NCBI GenBank assembly: GCA_944324835.1
Contig: CALUXV010000014.1
Coordinates: 1 to 38,791, forward strand
Length of the DNA stretch: 38,791 bases
Direction of reading: 5' to 3'
Source: Candidatus Gastranaerophilales bacterium
GTDB taxonomy: Bacteria > Cyanobacteriota > Vampirovibrionia > Gastranaerophilales > Gastranaerophilaceae
Shown: in pieces, positions 30,902 through 38,714 of the stretch
Layout of the letters: each line of letters opens with the position of its first letter
Numbering within the stretch: position 1 is the stretch's first letter
Notes under the pieces: model-generated
What the model saw: the letters and a program-made list of their open reading frames with translations, nothing else
Told to the model about the DNA's origin: nothing
The model's database searches: none
Position numbers and translations under genes: made by a program

Positions 30902-32365
30902 TTATTTAATTGCTGCTTTAATACGTTTCTCAACTTTTTCTTTACCGAGTATTGCAAGAGTTGCAGTCATATCAGCCCCTCTTGTCCTGCCAGTTACCGC
31001 AGCTCTTATTGCCCACATTGTAACTTTTGGCTTAATACCTTTTTCTTTGAAGTATCCTCGGAATGCATCAAGTTTTTCATGAAGATTTTCTTCTTCATAT
31101 ACCCAATCCTTAGATTGTTCTATATACTCTTTCAACACCTCTTGTGATGTTTCAGTATCAAGAACATCTTTTTGCACCTCAGGTTCAATTTCTACGGAAT
31201 CACCAAAGAAATAAGTAACCGCATCTGTTATATCTGATAATAATACCAACGGCTCTCTTGTTACTTCTACCATTCTTGTAAATTGTTCGTCCGTTAATTC
31301 AGACAAATCATATTTTTCAAGATACGGCATCAAACGTTTCTTTAACTCATCCATAGGAAGCATTTTTATATAATGGCTATTCATCCATTTTAATTTATCG
31401 TATTCAAAAATAGAGTTTGAAGAAGATATTTCATTTATTCTGAAATCTTCCGCAATTTTTTCAACAGGCTTAATTTCTTCACCATCAGACGGAGCCCAGC
31501 CCAATAATGCAACAAAGTTGATTAGTGCTTCCGTTAAATACCCTTCTTTTACAAAATCACTTACTGCAGTTGCACCGTGTCTTTTTGACAGTTTACTTCT
31601 GTCAGGAGCAAGAATCATTCCTAAGTGTCCAAACTGCGGCACTTCTACACCTAACGCTTCGTATATAAGAATTTGTTTATAAGTATTTGAAATATGGTCC
31701 TCTCCTCTGATAACATGAGAAATTTTCATCAACATATCATCAATTACAACCGCAAAATTGTATGTCGGAGCACCATTTGATTTTTGGATAACAAAATCCC
31801 CTAAAAGGTCTGTATCCATATGTAATTCACCTTTTACAAGGTCATTGAATTTTAATATTGAAGAATCATGGAAAGCCTTTTGAGCCTTTGCAATATTAAA
31901 CCTGATTGCAGGTTTTCTCCCTTCTGCTCTTAATTTAGCTTTTTCTTCTTCTGTTAAGTTTTCACATTTTTTAGAATAAACATAAGGTTTTTTGTTTCTT
32001 GTAGCTTCTTCTTTTTCAGCTTCCAATTCTTCCGGAGTACAGAAACATTCATAAGCATACCCTGAATCCAAAAGCTGTTGAACGTATTTAGGATAAATAT
32101 CAAACCTTTCGGATTGAGTATAAGGGCCATAAGGTCCTCCAACATCCGGACCTTCATCCCAATTTAATCCAAGAGCTTTCAAGCTGTCAAAAATATTATC
32201 AATATATTCCTGGCTTGTTCTCTCTGCATCTGTATCCTCTATTCTTAACACGAATTTACCGTGATTTTTCTTTGCAAACAAATAATTAAATAAAGCCGTT
32301 CTGGCTGTTCCAACGTGTAAGTTTCCGCTTGGTGACGGAGCTATTCTTACTCTAACTTCTTCCAT
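30902..32365 (-). CDS. gltX: Glutamyl-tRNA synthetase
   Basis: GltX charges tRNA-Glu (and possibly tRNA-Gln in organisms using the amidotransferase route). The 487-aa class I synthetase has the HIGH-type motif as PSPSGNLHVGTARTALFNYLFA (about 10-31) and the KMSKS-type motif as DRSKLSKRHGATAV near residue 255, with VIDDMLMKISHVIRGEDHISNT between. The C-terminal anticodon-binding helical domain is complete. The ATG at 32365 follows AAAGGAC. Single gene. Its upstream region contains the G-rich repeats at 32408-32459, so its promoter lies beyond or inside them. Confidence 0.97.
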   Translation of the reverse strand: MEEVRVRIAPSPSGNLHVGTARTALFNYLFAKKNHGKFVLRIEDTDAERTSQEYIDNIFDSLKALGLNWDEGPDVGGPYGPYTQSERFDIYPKYVQQLLDSGYAYECFCTPEELEAEKEEATRNKKPYVYSKKCENLTEEEKAKLRAEGRKPAIRFNIAKAQKAFHDSSILKFNDLVKGELHMDTDLLGDFVIQKSNGAPTYNFAVVIDDMLMKISHVIRGEDHISNTYKQILIYEALGVEVPQFGHLGMILAPDRSKLSKRHGATAVSDFVKEGYLTEALINFVALLGWAPSDGEEIKPVEKIAEDFRINEISSSNSIFEYDKLKWMNSHYIKMLPMDELKKRLMPYLEKYDLSELTDEQFTRMVEVTREPLVLLSDITDAVTYFFGDSVEIEPEVQKDVLDTETSQEVLKEYIEQSKDWVYEEENLHEKLDAFRGYFKEKGIKPKVTMWAIRAAVTGRTRGADMTATLAILGKEKVEKRIKAAIK

Positions 32366-32407
32366 TTTTTTGTCCTTTCGTTTCTGTAAATAATTTTCTC
32401 ACAAACA

Positions 32408-32459
32408 GGGGGTAAATAAAAGGGGGGGGGTAAATGCAAGGGGGGTAAATGTAAGGGGG
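32408..32459 (+). repeat. Four G-runs with GTAAAT spacers, possible G-quadruplex
   Basis: G-runs of 5, 9, 6 and 5 (32408-32412, 32422-32430, 32440-32445 and 32455-32459) are separated by 9-nt TAAAT-containing spacers. This fits a G-quadruplex on the + strand, in the leader or promoter region of the leftward gltX. Confidence 0.75.
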
Positions 32460-32478
32460 TAGATAATGTCTACATTGC

Positions 32479-32523
32479 TGAATAATTTGGTGGGCACGCT
32501 GACGCTTTGCCCACCCTACAGCT
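32479..32523 (-). repeat. Extragenic palindromic repeat, copy 3 (inverted)
   Basis: The reverse complement of this segment matches the repeats at 45-105 and 176-236, with one T-to-C change in the loop and GGTGGGCA/TGCCCACC arms. Apart from this, the G-rich repeats and the terminator at 32712, I see nothing in the gap 32366-32766. Confidence 0.85.
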
Positions 32524-32711
32524 AATTCCTGCCATCATTTACCTCAAAACTATATAATTATTCCCATCTATAATTATAAACAACAGTAAAAATATAAAAT
32601 TGCCCCGCCACATCATATCATATCATATAGGGCATTATAACTGAATTCCAGCCTAAATAAACTCATTTTAACATTTCATTACAAAGCAAAGTGTAATGAA
32701 TTTCGAAATAT

Positions 32712-32748
32712 AAAAAATCCCGAAAGAGAAGAATCTCTTCCGGGATTT
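32712..32748 (-). terminator. Terminator of the pyrophosphatase gene
   Basis: AAATCCCG/CGGGATTT and the inner AAGAGA/TCTCTT form a long hairpin, followed by a T-run on the minus strand, 19 nt after the stop codon. Confidence 0.9.
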
Positions 32749-32766
32749 AAGTTATAAGATATAATC

Positions 32767-35187
32767 TTATTTATTACCTTGTATTCTCATTGCGTAGAAT
32801 GAACGAATTACGAATACAATTGCAATTAACAAGAATACAACACCGGCGATTTTTGCACAGTCTCTGAAACTTGGGTTAATTGCGATTTCCATTGCCAATA
32901 AACCGAACAATGTTGTGAACTTAATAATAGGGTTCATAGCAACAGATGATGTATCTTTGAATGGGTCACCAACAGTATCACCAACAACTGTAGCTTCGTG
33001 TAATGGTGTACCTTTTTCATCCATATCTACTTCAACGATTTTCTTTGCGTTATCCCAGCATCCGCCGGCATTTGCCATAAATACAGCTTGGAATAAGCCA
33101 AATACAGCAATTGCAATCAGATAACTTACAAAGAATGATACAGGTGATGAATCAGCACCAACAGGAGCTGATAAACAAGCTAATGCTAAAGCAAATGCAA
33201 ACAATGCGATGAAGATGTTTACCATACCTTTTTGAGCGTATTGAGTACAGATTTTAACAACTTCTTTTGAATTTGCAAGGTTTGCAGATTTATCATCAGC
33301 TTCACCTAATTTAATGTGGTTTTTAATAAACTCAGTTGCAGAATATGCACCTGTTGTAACAGCTTGCATTGATGCACCTGAGAACCAGTAAATAACAGCA
33401 CCACCGGCAATGAAACCTAACAATGTGTAAGGGTTCAATACGTTAAGTACCATTTCTGGCTGGATACCTAATGTTTGTTTGATTACAAGAATCAATGAGA
33501 AAATCATTGTTGTAGCACCAACAACTGCAGTACCGATTAATACCGGTTTTGAAGTTGCTTTGAATGTGTTGCCGGCACCATCATTTTCTTCTAAGTATTT
33601 CTTAGCATTATCAAAATCAGGTTTGAAACCATATTCTTTTTCAATGCCGTTTGCTACATCAGGAACTTCTTCAATCAATGATAATTCATATACTGATTGA
33701 GCGTTATCTGTAACAGGACCATAGCTGTCAACAGCAATTGTTACAGGTCCCATACCTAAGAAACCGAATGCAACCAAACCAAATGCAAATACTGAAGGAT
33801 AAATCATGAATGTTGCCGGAATGAATGTGCTTGCAGCATAAGCCAAAGCCATTAACAACACAATGATTGAACCAATCCAGAAACCTGAGAAGTTACCTGA
33901 AACAATACCTGAAAGGATTGTTAAAGATGCACCGCCTTCTTGAGATGCAGTAACAACTTCTTTGGTGTGTTTTGCTTTTGGACTTGTGAATACTTTTGTT
34001 GCTTCCGGAATCAAAGCAGCACCTAACGTACCACAAGAAATAATTATTGATAAGACTAACCACAGATTTGGATCTGAAAGTCCGCCTAACAACCATTTAC
34101 TTACAACAAATGTCATAATGATTGAGAATATTGAAGTTAACCAAACTAAGTTTGATAGAGGTAATTCAAAATCAAATTTTTGAGTATTTGCTGCATAAAC
34201 TTTTGTGATTCCTTTGTTTACCCAGTAAGCAAGTACTGATGTAATAATCATTAAGAATCTCATTGTGAAAATCCAAGTTAATAATTGAACTTGGTATTCA
34301 GGTTTTAATACACCTAACAAGATGAAACTAACAAGAGCAACACCTGTTACACCGTAAGTTTCAAAACCGTCAGCTGTAGGCCCGATTGAATCACCTGCGT
34401 TATCACCTGTACAGTCAGCGATTACACCAGGGTTTCTAGGGTCATCTTCTTTGATACCGAATTGAATTTTCATCAAGTCAGATCCGATATCAGCAATTTT
34501 TGTAAAGATACCACCTGCTACACGAAGAGCAGAAGCACCTAAAGATTCACCGATTGCAAAACCGATGAAACAAGCACCGGCAATATTACCAGGAACAAAT
34601 AACAAGATGATTAACATCATGATAAGTTCAACTGATACAAGTAATACACCAATACTCATACCTGCATTAAGAGGAATATTTAAAATATTTAAAGGATTTC
34701 CTTTTAATGCTGTAAATGCTGTTCTGGCATTTGCTAAAGTGTTCATTCTGATACCAAACCAAGCAACAGAATAAGAACCTAAAATACCAATTACTGACCA
34801 TCCTAAGATAATCAATACGTTGGTTAAAGTCATTTTTTCGAGGTATCCAAAGTAGAACGCAATACATAGAGCGATTAATACCTCTAAAACAATTAAAAAC
34901 TTACCTTGTTGAACAAGATAGGTTTTACATGTTTCGAAAATTGTGTTTCCCACATTTGCCATACAAGTGTGTACATCAAGTTTCTTAACTCTTAAGAACT
35001 CTACGAACCCGAATATTACACCGATAACAGATACAGCTAAACCTATTAACAATAAGTTGTAGCTCATTGCATCAGCTTTAATATTAGGAACGACCAGAGA
35101 TGCTTCACTTGCAAAAGACGGCAGAGTTACCATTAATAATGACATCACTGAGAGCATTATCTTAGGTAAGATACTTTTCTTTCTCAT
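32767..35187 (-). CDS. hppA: Divergent membrane-bound proton-translocating pyrophosphatase
   Basis: This pump uses PPi hydrolysis to move cations across the membrane. The 806-aa protein (ATG 35187, AAGGAG at 7 nt; the open frame extends 14 codons further) has about 16 membrane helices. The PPi/Mg site is around residues 245-275, with EDDPRNPGVIADCTGDNAGD and GPTADGFETYG. Lys543 in GNTFKATS is the lysine that marks K+-independent enzymes. The core differs from usual HppA (DIGSDLMKIQFGI where most have DVGADLVGK..), recalling the divergent, Na+-inhibited H+-PPase group described for Chlorobium and Cellulomonas. An extra N-terminal hydrophobic signal-like helix (about 5-25) is present. Single gene with its own terminator. 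Confidence 0.92.
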   Translation of the reverse strand: MRKKSILPKIMLSVMSLLMVTLPSFASEASLVVPNIKADAMSYNLLLIGLAVSVIGVIFGFVEFLRVKKLDVHTCMANVGNTIFETCKTYLVQQGKFLIVLEVLIALCIAFYFGYLEKMTLTNVLIILGWSVIGILGSYSVAWFGIRMNTLANARTAFTALKGNPLNILNIPLNAGMSIGVLLVSVELIMMLIILLFVPGNIAGACFIGFAIGESLGASALRVAGGIFTKIADIGSDLMKIQFGIKEDDPRNPGVIADCTGDNAGDSIGPTADGFETYGVTGVALVSFILLGVLKPEYQVQLLTWIFTMRFLMIITSVLAYWVNKGITKVYAANTQKFDFELPLSNLVWLTSIFSIIMTFVVSKWLLGGLSDPNLWLVLSIIISCGTLGAALIPEATKVFTSPKAKHTKEVVTASQEGGASLTILSGIVSGNFSGFWIGSIIVLLMALAYAASTFIPATFMIYPSVFAFGLVAFGFLGMGPVTIAVDSYGPVTDNAQSVYELSLIEEVPDVANGIEKEYGFKPDFDNAKKYLEENDGAGNTFKATSKPVLIGTAVVGATTMIFSLILVIKQTLGIQPEMVLNVLNPYTLLGFIAGGAVIYWFSGASMQAVTTGAYSATEFIKNHIKLGEADDKSANLANSKEVVKICTQYAQKGMVNIFIALFAFALALACLSAPVGADSSPVSFFVSYLIAIAVFGLFQAVFMANAGGCWDNAKKIVEVDMDEKGTPLHEATVVGDTVGDPFKDTSSVAMNPIIKFTTLFGLLAMEIAINPSFRDCAKIAGVVFLLIAIVFVIRSFYAMRIQGNK

Positions 35188-35319
35188 AAGTCTCTCCTTT
35201 TTAAATAACAGAACTATAAGTTCACGCAATAATTATATTAGAGAAACTAAAATAAATCAATAGAAAAGCATGCCTTTATTCGTGAATGATGGGAGTAAAT
35301 ATTTTAACCGTTTTAATAT

Positions 35320-35550
35320 TTAATTTTTACATGGAATACTAAATATTGAATCCAGTAATTCCCCGACTCTGCGGCCTTTCAACTCCAATTCTTCGGCTAA
35401 AGTTAATTCTTCTCCTGCTTTAAATTTTTCTTCAAGTTCTTTAAGTCTATACTCTGATTTTAATTTCTGTTTATGTTTGTAATAATCTCTTAAGACATCA
35501 ATTGGATATTTATTATTATGAATACCTACACCGCCGCAAGTTTCAGTCAT
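35320..35550 (-). CDS. Small protein (76 aa) downstream of radical SAM gene
   Basis: The 76-aa protein is taken from ATG 35550, which follows GGAGG at 6 nt, rather than seven codons upstream. It begins MTETCGGVGIHNNKYPIDVL, has a charged helical middle (residues 20-65) and ends SIPCKN, with cysteines only at 5 and 74. It lies 146 bp after the radical-SAM gene on the same strand. Size and position would suit a modified-peptide substrate or a partner protein, but the helical, charged body is also typical of a small cytoplasmic adaptor. I know no family for it. Confidence 0.65.
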   Translation of the reverse strand: MTETCGGVGIHNNKYPIDVLRDYYKHKQKLKSEYRLKELEEKFKAGEELTLAEELELKGRRVGELLDSIFSIPCKN

Positions 35551-35696
35551 AAAACCTCCATTAATACACACAACTACCTTATGTATTAATAAAGTAATTT
35601 TATAAAATATAATTGCAGAATAAAGTTAAAATTTAATATTTATTTACAAATTAGATTTACTGGAATTTAGAATTTTTACATTTTCAATTCTATAAT

Positions 35697-36533
35697 TTAC
35701 GTAATATTCACTGAAAACATCGGCTCTTTATTCTTTATACAGGCGGCGCAAAAAGCTGTTTCCAAACAGACATTTTTTGAATAATCCTTGAAATCTCTGC
35801 CGGACCTGCCTCTATAATCATTTGAAAGAAAAGGACAAGAAAATATTCCGTTTTGAGTTAACAGCCTTCCATATGTACAATCATAAATACCATTCATTGA
35901 ATCTTGGTTTAAGCAATCATTATTTGATGCTGCCCATTCCGTTACTTCTACCATTGTATTATGAAGTTCAGAATTAGTTATCAGATTATTAAACATATCT
36001 GTAATCATTTTTGAATCTTCTTTATAATAATTATTTACACAGGCAATTGTTGTAAAATCGTATTTATCAAGACATTTCAGAGCATACATATTTTGACGAA
36101 ACGCCCCTCTAAATCGAACTTCGTCGTTACGTAACTCATCATAACTTGCAAAAGAAAGTACAAAAATTATTTGGTATTCGGATTCATCTTCCACTTTTTT
36201 CAAAAATCTTGCCTTTTTCTCATTTATAAAAGTTGCGTTTGTAAAAATACAAACATTTGTTCTTTTAAGACAAAGTCTTAATATCGTATTGAAATCCGGA
36301 TGAGTCATAGGTTCAGCGCCGGTAAAATATATACATTTCAAATCTTCATTTGAAGTATCAGACAGTGCTTTTTTTATTCTATCTATTTGAATAAAATCTT
36401 TTACATTCTTTGTTAGCGGAAAATCAATATAACATTTTTTGCATCTTTGATTACAATTTTTAGCCGTTAATTCAATAAAAAGATGATTAAGTGCCTCTAG
36501 CTTACATACAGGCGGAGTAAAGATTTCAGACAT
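35697..36533 (-). CDS. Radical SAM protein with C-terminal cysteine-rich segment
   Basis: The 278-aa enzyme carries the radical-SAM iron-sulfur motif CNQRCKKC (C27, C31, C34; CX3CX2C) and the GGE-like motif TGAEPM at 71-76. Its C-terminal 60 residues have several cysteines (YDCTYGRLL, GIFSCPFLSN, NVCLETAFCAAC), in the style of SPASM/twitch auxiliary cluster domains found in peptide- or protein-modifying enzymes. It is slightly short for a full SPASM protein, so one auxiliary cluster may be bound. The start follows AGGAGGG. Substrate unknown; the 76-aa protein just downstream is the obvious candidate partner. Confidence 0.85.
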   Translation of the reverse strand: MSEIFTPPVCKLEALNHLFIELTAKNCNQRCKKCYIDFPLTKNVKDFIQIDRIKKALSDTSNEDLKCIYFTGAEPMTHPDFNTILRLCLKRTNVCIFTNATFINEKKARFLKKVEDESEYQIIFVLSFASYDELRNDEVRFRGAFRQNMYALKCLDKYDFTTIACVNNYYKEDSKMITDMFNNLITNSELHNTMVEVTEWAASNNDCLNQDSMNGIYDCTYGRLLTQNGIFSCPFLSNDYRGRSGRDFKDYSKNVCLETAFCAACIKNKEPMFSVNIT

Positions 36534-36735
36534 AAAGCCCTCCTTTTTTTACTTTTTATATTACTGTTTAAAAGTAAAAAAGATATTACCCGACTGTCTG
36601 AAATCAGAGCTATTCTGGAATGAACTTATATTTATTCATACTTCATTTACTCACAATTATTAATAAATTATTAACTAATAGTCAAAATCAGATTTGTAGG
36701 TTATAATGTGCTTATTAAGTAGAAGGAGAATAACG

Positions 36736-37467
36736 ATGGCAAATCCGATTTTAAACGATAACTTTGGACAAACAGAAGAAAGAGTTCTTTCCGGTGCTCC
36801 AATGACTATTAACGGAACAATTAATAAAACATTTTTACTATTCTTATTTGCTGCAGTTCCGGCATTTTACACGTGGTCACAATTCTTAGCAGGTTTTATG
36901 GATAAAGCTATGATGTTAACAACTATTGGTGCGATTGTAGGATTTATAGTTGCATTGATTGTTGCGTTTACGAAAAATGTTTTCTTTATCCCTGTATATG
37001 CTGTATGTGAAGGCTTATTCTTAGGCGGTATTTCTGCAATGTTTGAAAAACAGTATCCAGGAATTGCTTTTCAAGCTGTATCCGGAACATTTGCTGCAAT
37101 GTTTTCAATGCTTGCATTATATAAACTAAATATTATAAAGTGTACAGATAAATTTAGAAGCGTAATCTTTACAGCAACATTATCAATTGCTGTTTTATAT
37201 CTTATGCAGATTATTGCGTCATTCTTTCATTATAGTATTCCTGGAATATTTGAATCAGGAATGGTTGGTATCGGATTTAGTGTAATTGTTGTTGCAATTG
37301 CGGCATTAAATTTAATTCTTGATTTTGATTTTATTGAACAAGGGGCGCAAAATATGATTCCTAAATCTTACGAATGGTATGGCGCATTTGGTTTAATGGT
37401 AACTCTTGTTTGGTTGTATATAGAAATACTTAAACTTGTTGCAAAATTAAGAGATAATAATAATTAA
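36736..37467 (+). CDS. Bax inhibitor-1/YccA family membrane protein
   Basis: The 243-aa protein is a member of the bacterial BI-1-like family. It has a short soluble N-terminus (MANPILNDNFGQTEERVLSGAPMTINGTINKT) and seven hydrophobic segments between about 30 and 238. Family blocks include FFIPVYAVCEGLFLGGISAMFE, ALNLILDFDFIEQGAQNMIPKSYEWYGAFGLMVTLVWLYIEILKL, where conserved Asp residues form the di-acidic core. Relatives conduct Ca2+ or regulate membrane stress, but the bacterial role is unclear. I start at ATG 36736 (AAGGAG at 8 nt), ten codons inside the longest frame. Single gene with its own terminator. Confidence 0.92.
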   Translation: MANPILNDNFGQTEERVLSGAPMTINGTINKTFLLFLFAAVPAFYTWSQFLAGFMDKAMMLTTIGAIVGFIVALIVAFTKNVFFIPVYAVCEGLFLGGISAMFEKQYPGIAFQAVSGTFAAMFSMLALYKLNIIKCTDKFRSVIFTATLSIAVLYLMQIIASFFHYSIPGIFESGMVGIGFSVIVVAIAALNLILDFDFIEQGAQNMIPKSYEWYGAFGLMVTLVWLYIEILKLVAKLRDNNN

Positions 37468-37491
37468 ATAAATGTTTGTTTTTAATCAGAC

Positions 37492-37530
37492 AAAATGCGG
37501 TAAATCACAAATTTGCCGCATTTTATTATT
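37492..37530 (+). terminator. Terminator of the Bax-inhibitor-like gene
   Basis: AAAATGCGGTAAAT pairs with ATTTGCCGCATTTT (one T-G wobble) around a 5-nt loop, then a T-rich tail. It starts 25 nt after the stop. Confidence 0.9.
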
Positions 37531-37571
37531 TATTATTGGTTAAAATTTTTACACAAGCAAAAATTTTAATG

Positions 37572-37577
37572 TATAAT
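37572..37577 (+). promoter_or_regulatory. -10 box directly before the PAP2 gene start
   Basis: TATAAT ends 7 nt before the ATG at 37585, with TTTACA/TACACA-like words about 17-19 bp upstream. No Shine-Dalgarno lies between. Transcription would begin at or just before the start codon. Confidence 0.6.
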
Positions 37578-37584
37578 AGAACCT

Positions 37585-38520
37585 ATGAATTGGCTTAGCT
37601 GGCAGATAGATTATTTGTTATTATTACAAAATTTCAGAGATGTAACAGGCGGAATATTTGATAATTTATTTCTGCATATTACAATATTTGGCGAAGTCAT
37701 TATCCCTATGCTTTTTATTTGCGCAATTTATTGGTGTGTAAATAAACAAGCAGGAATATATATCCTTTGGAACTATATGTTTGGATTTATTACAAATATG
37801 TTTTTAAAATGTACCGCCTGCGTATATAGACCATGGATTCTTGATTCCAGAATACACCCTATTGAATCTGCGCTACCTGCAGCAACAGGGTATTCTTTCC
37901 CTAGCGGTCATACAGCAGGAGCAGTATCTGTTTGGGGAGGGAGTGCCGTTGCATTCTGGAAAAATAAAATTTTAAGATATTCGTTAATAATTTTGGTTTT
38001 ACTGATTGGATTTTCAAGGAACTATATAGGTGTACATACGCCTCAGGATGTAATTGTATCACTTTTTGTTGGAGCATTTCTTTTGTGGTGTACCCAAAAG
38101 CTTATGAATTGGGTTTATAATGACAGAGAATCAGGCAAGCGGGATTTATTAACAGTTGTTAGTGTTTCATTAATAAGTATTCTGATTTTGTTGTATGTTA
38201 ATTTGAAATGGTATCCTACAGATTATTTAAATGGGAAATTGTTGTTTGATACAACACATGTAAAAATAGACGCATTTGCGCGTGTCGGAATGATTATCGG
38301 AACAATGTGCGGCTGGATTATTGAGAAACGTTTTGTTAATTTTGAAACAGGAAATGTTAGTTTTTTAAAAAATATATTTAGATTTTGTATTGGAATAGGA
38401 TTCCTTTATTTACTTTATTCTTTTGACACAGAGTTAAGAAGTTTATTATTTATTCAGTATTTTACCGCCGGAATATTTATAACACTAATTTATCCATATA
38501 TTATGAAAAAATATGTTTAA
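37585..38520 (+). CDS. PAP2-family membrane phosphatase
   Basis: The 311-aa protein is a lipid-phosphate-type phosphatase with about eight membrane segments. The three PAP2 motifs are complete: K75-X6-R82-P83 (KCTACVYRP), PSGH at 106-109 and SRNYIGVHTPQD with R145, H151 and D155. The active site would face the periplasm in the usual topology. Possible substrates are undecaprenyl pyrophosphate, phosphatidic acid or similar lipids; sequence does not decide. The C-terminal half adds three or four extra hydrophobic helices beyond the minimal PAP2 core. Single gene read from a probable leaderless promoter. Confidence 0.93.
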   Translation: MNWLSWQIDYLLLLQNFRDVTGGIFDNLFLHITIFGEVIIPMLFICAIYWCVNKQAGIYILWNYMFGFITNMFLKCTACVYRPWILDSRIHPIESALPAATGYSFPSGHTAGAVSVWGGSAVAFWKNKILRYSLIILVLLIGFSRNYIGVHTPQDVIVSLFVGAFLLWCTQKLMNWVYNDRESGKRDLLTVVSVSLISILILLYVNLKWYPTDYLNGKLLFDTTHVKIDAFARVGMIIGTMCGWIIEKRFVNFETGNVSFLKNIFRFCIGIGFLYLLYSFDTELRSLLFIQYFTAGIFITLIYPYIMKKYV

Positions 38521-38580
38521 ATGCTTGCAATTTTTTTTTCAGCAGACTAAAATAGTTTTACGGTGATTGAATCTCCGTAA

Positions 38581-38608
38581 TGAAAATTGAATATGGGAGC
38601 GTAGCTCA
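38581..38608 (+). repeat. Duplicated tRNA-Asp 5' end with its flank (outer copy)
   Basis: This 28-bp stretch is identical to 38701-38728, exactly 120 bp further on. It contains 14 bases of 5' flank and the first 14 bases of tRNA-Asp (GGGAGCGTAGCTCA). After it the sequence leaves the tRNA. Confidence 0.95.
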
Positions 38609-38700
38609 CACGGCAGCCGAGGAATGGTAAGATTGGTAAAGCCGAAGGATGCCGAGGTTCAACATAGGAACCAAACTGAGCTACAATCTAACAAACAGTT
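38609..38700 (+). repeat. tRNA-Asp edge insert with inverted D-arm copy
   Basis: This 92-bp unique segment lies between the two tRNA-Asp 5' ends. Positions 38669-38684 are the exact reverse complement of tRNA-Asp bases 38721-38736 (16 nt of the D-arm), so part of it can pair with either tRNA 5' copy. It also has three GCCGA words, a GGTTC/GAACC hairpin (38656-38672) and CGGCA/TGCCG arms. Layout resembles element A at 10972-11061: truncated tRNA start, GCCGA-containing insert, inverted D-arm, repeated flank, intact tRNA. Confidence 0.7.
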
Positions 38701-38714
38701 TGAAAATTGAATAT

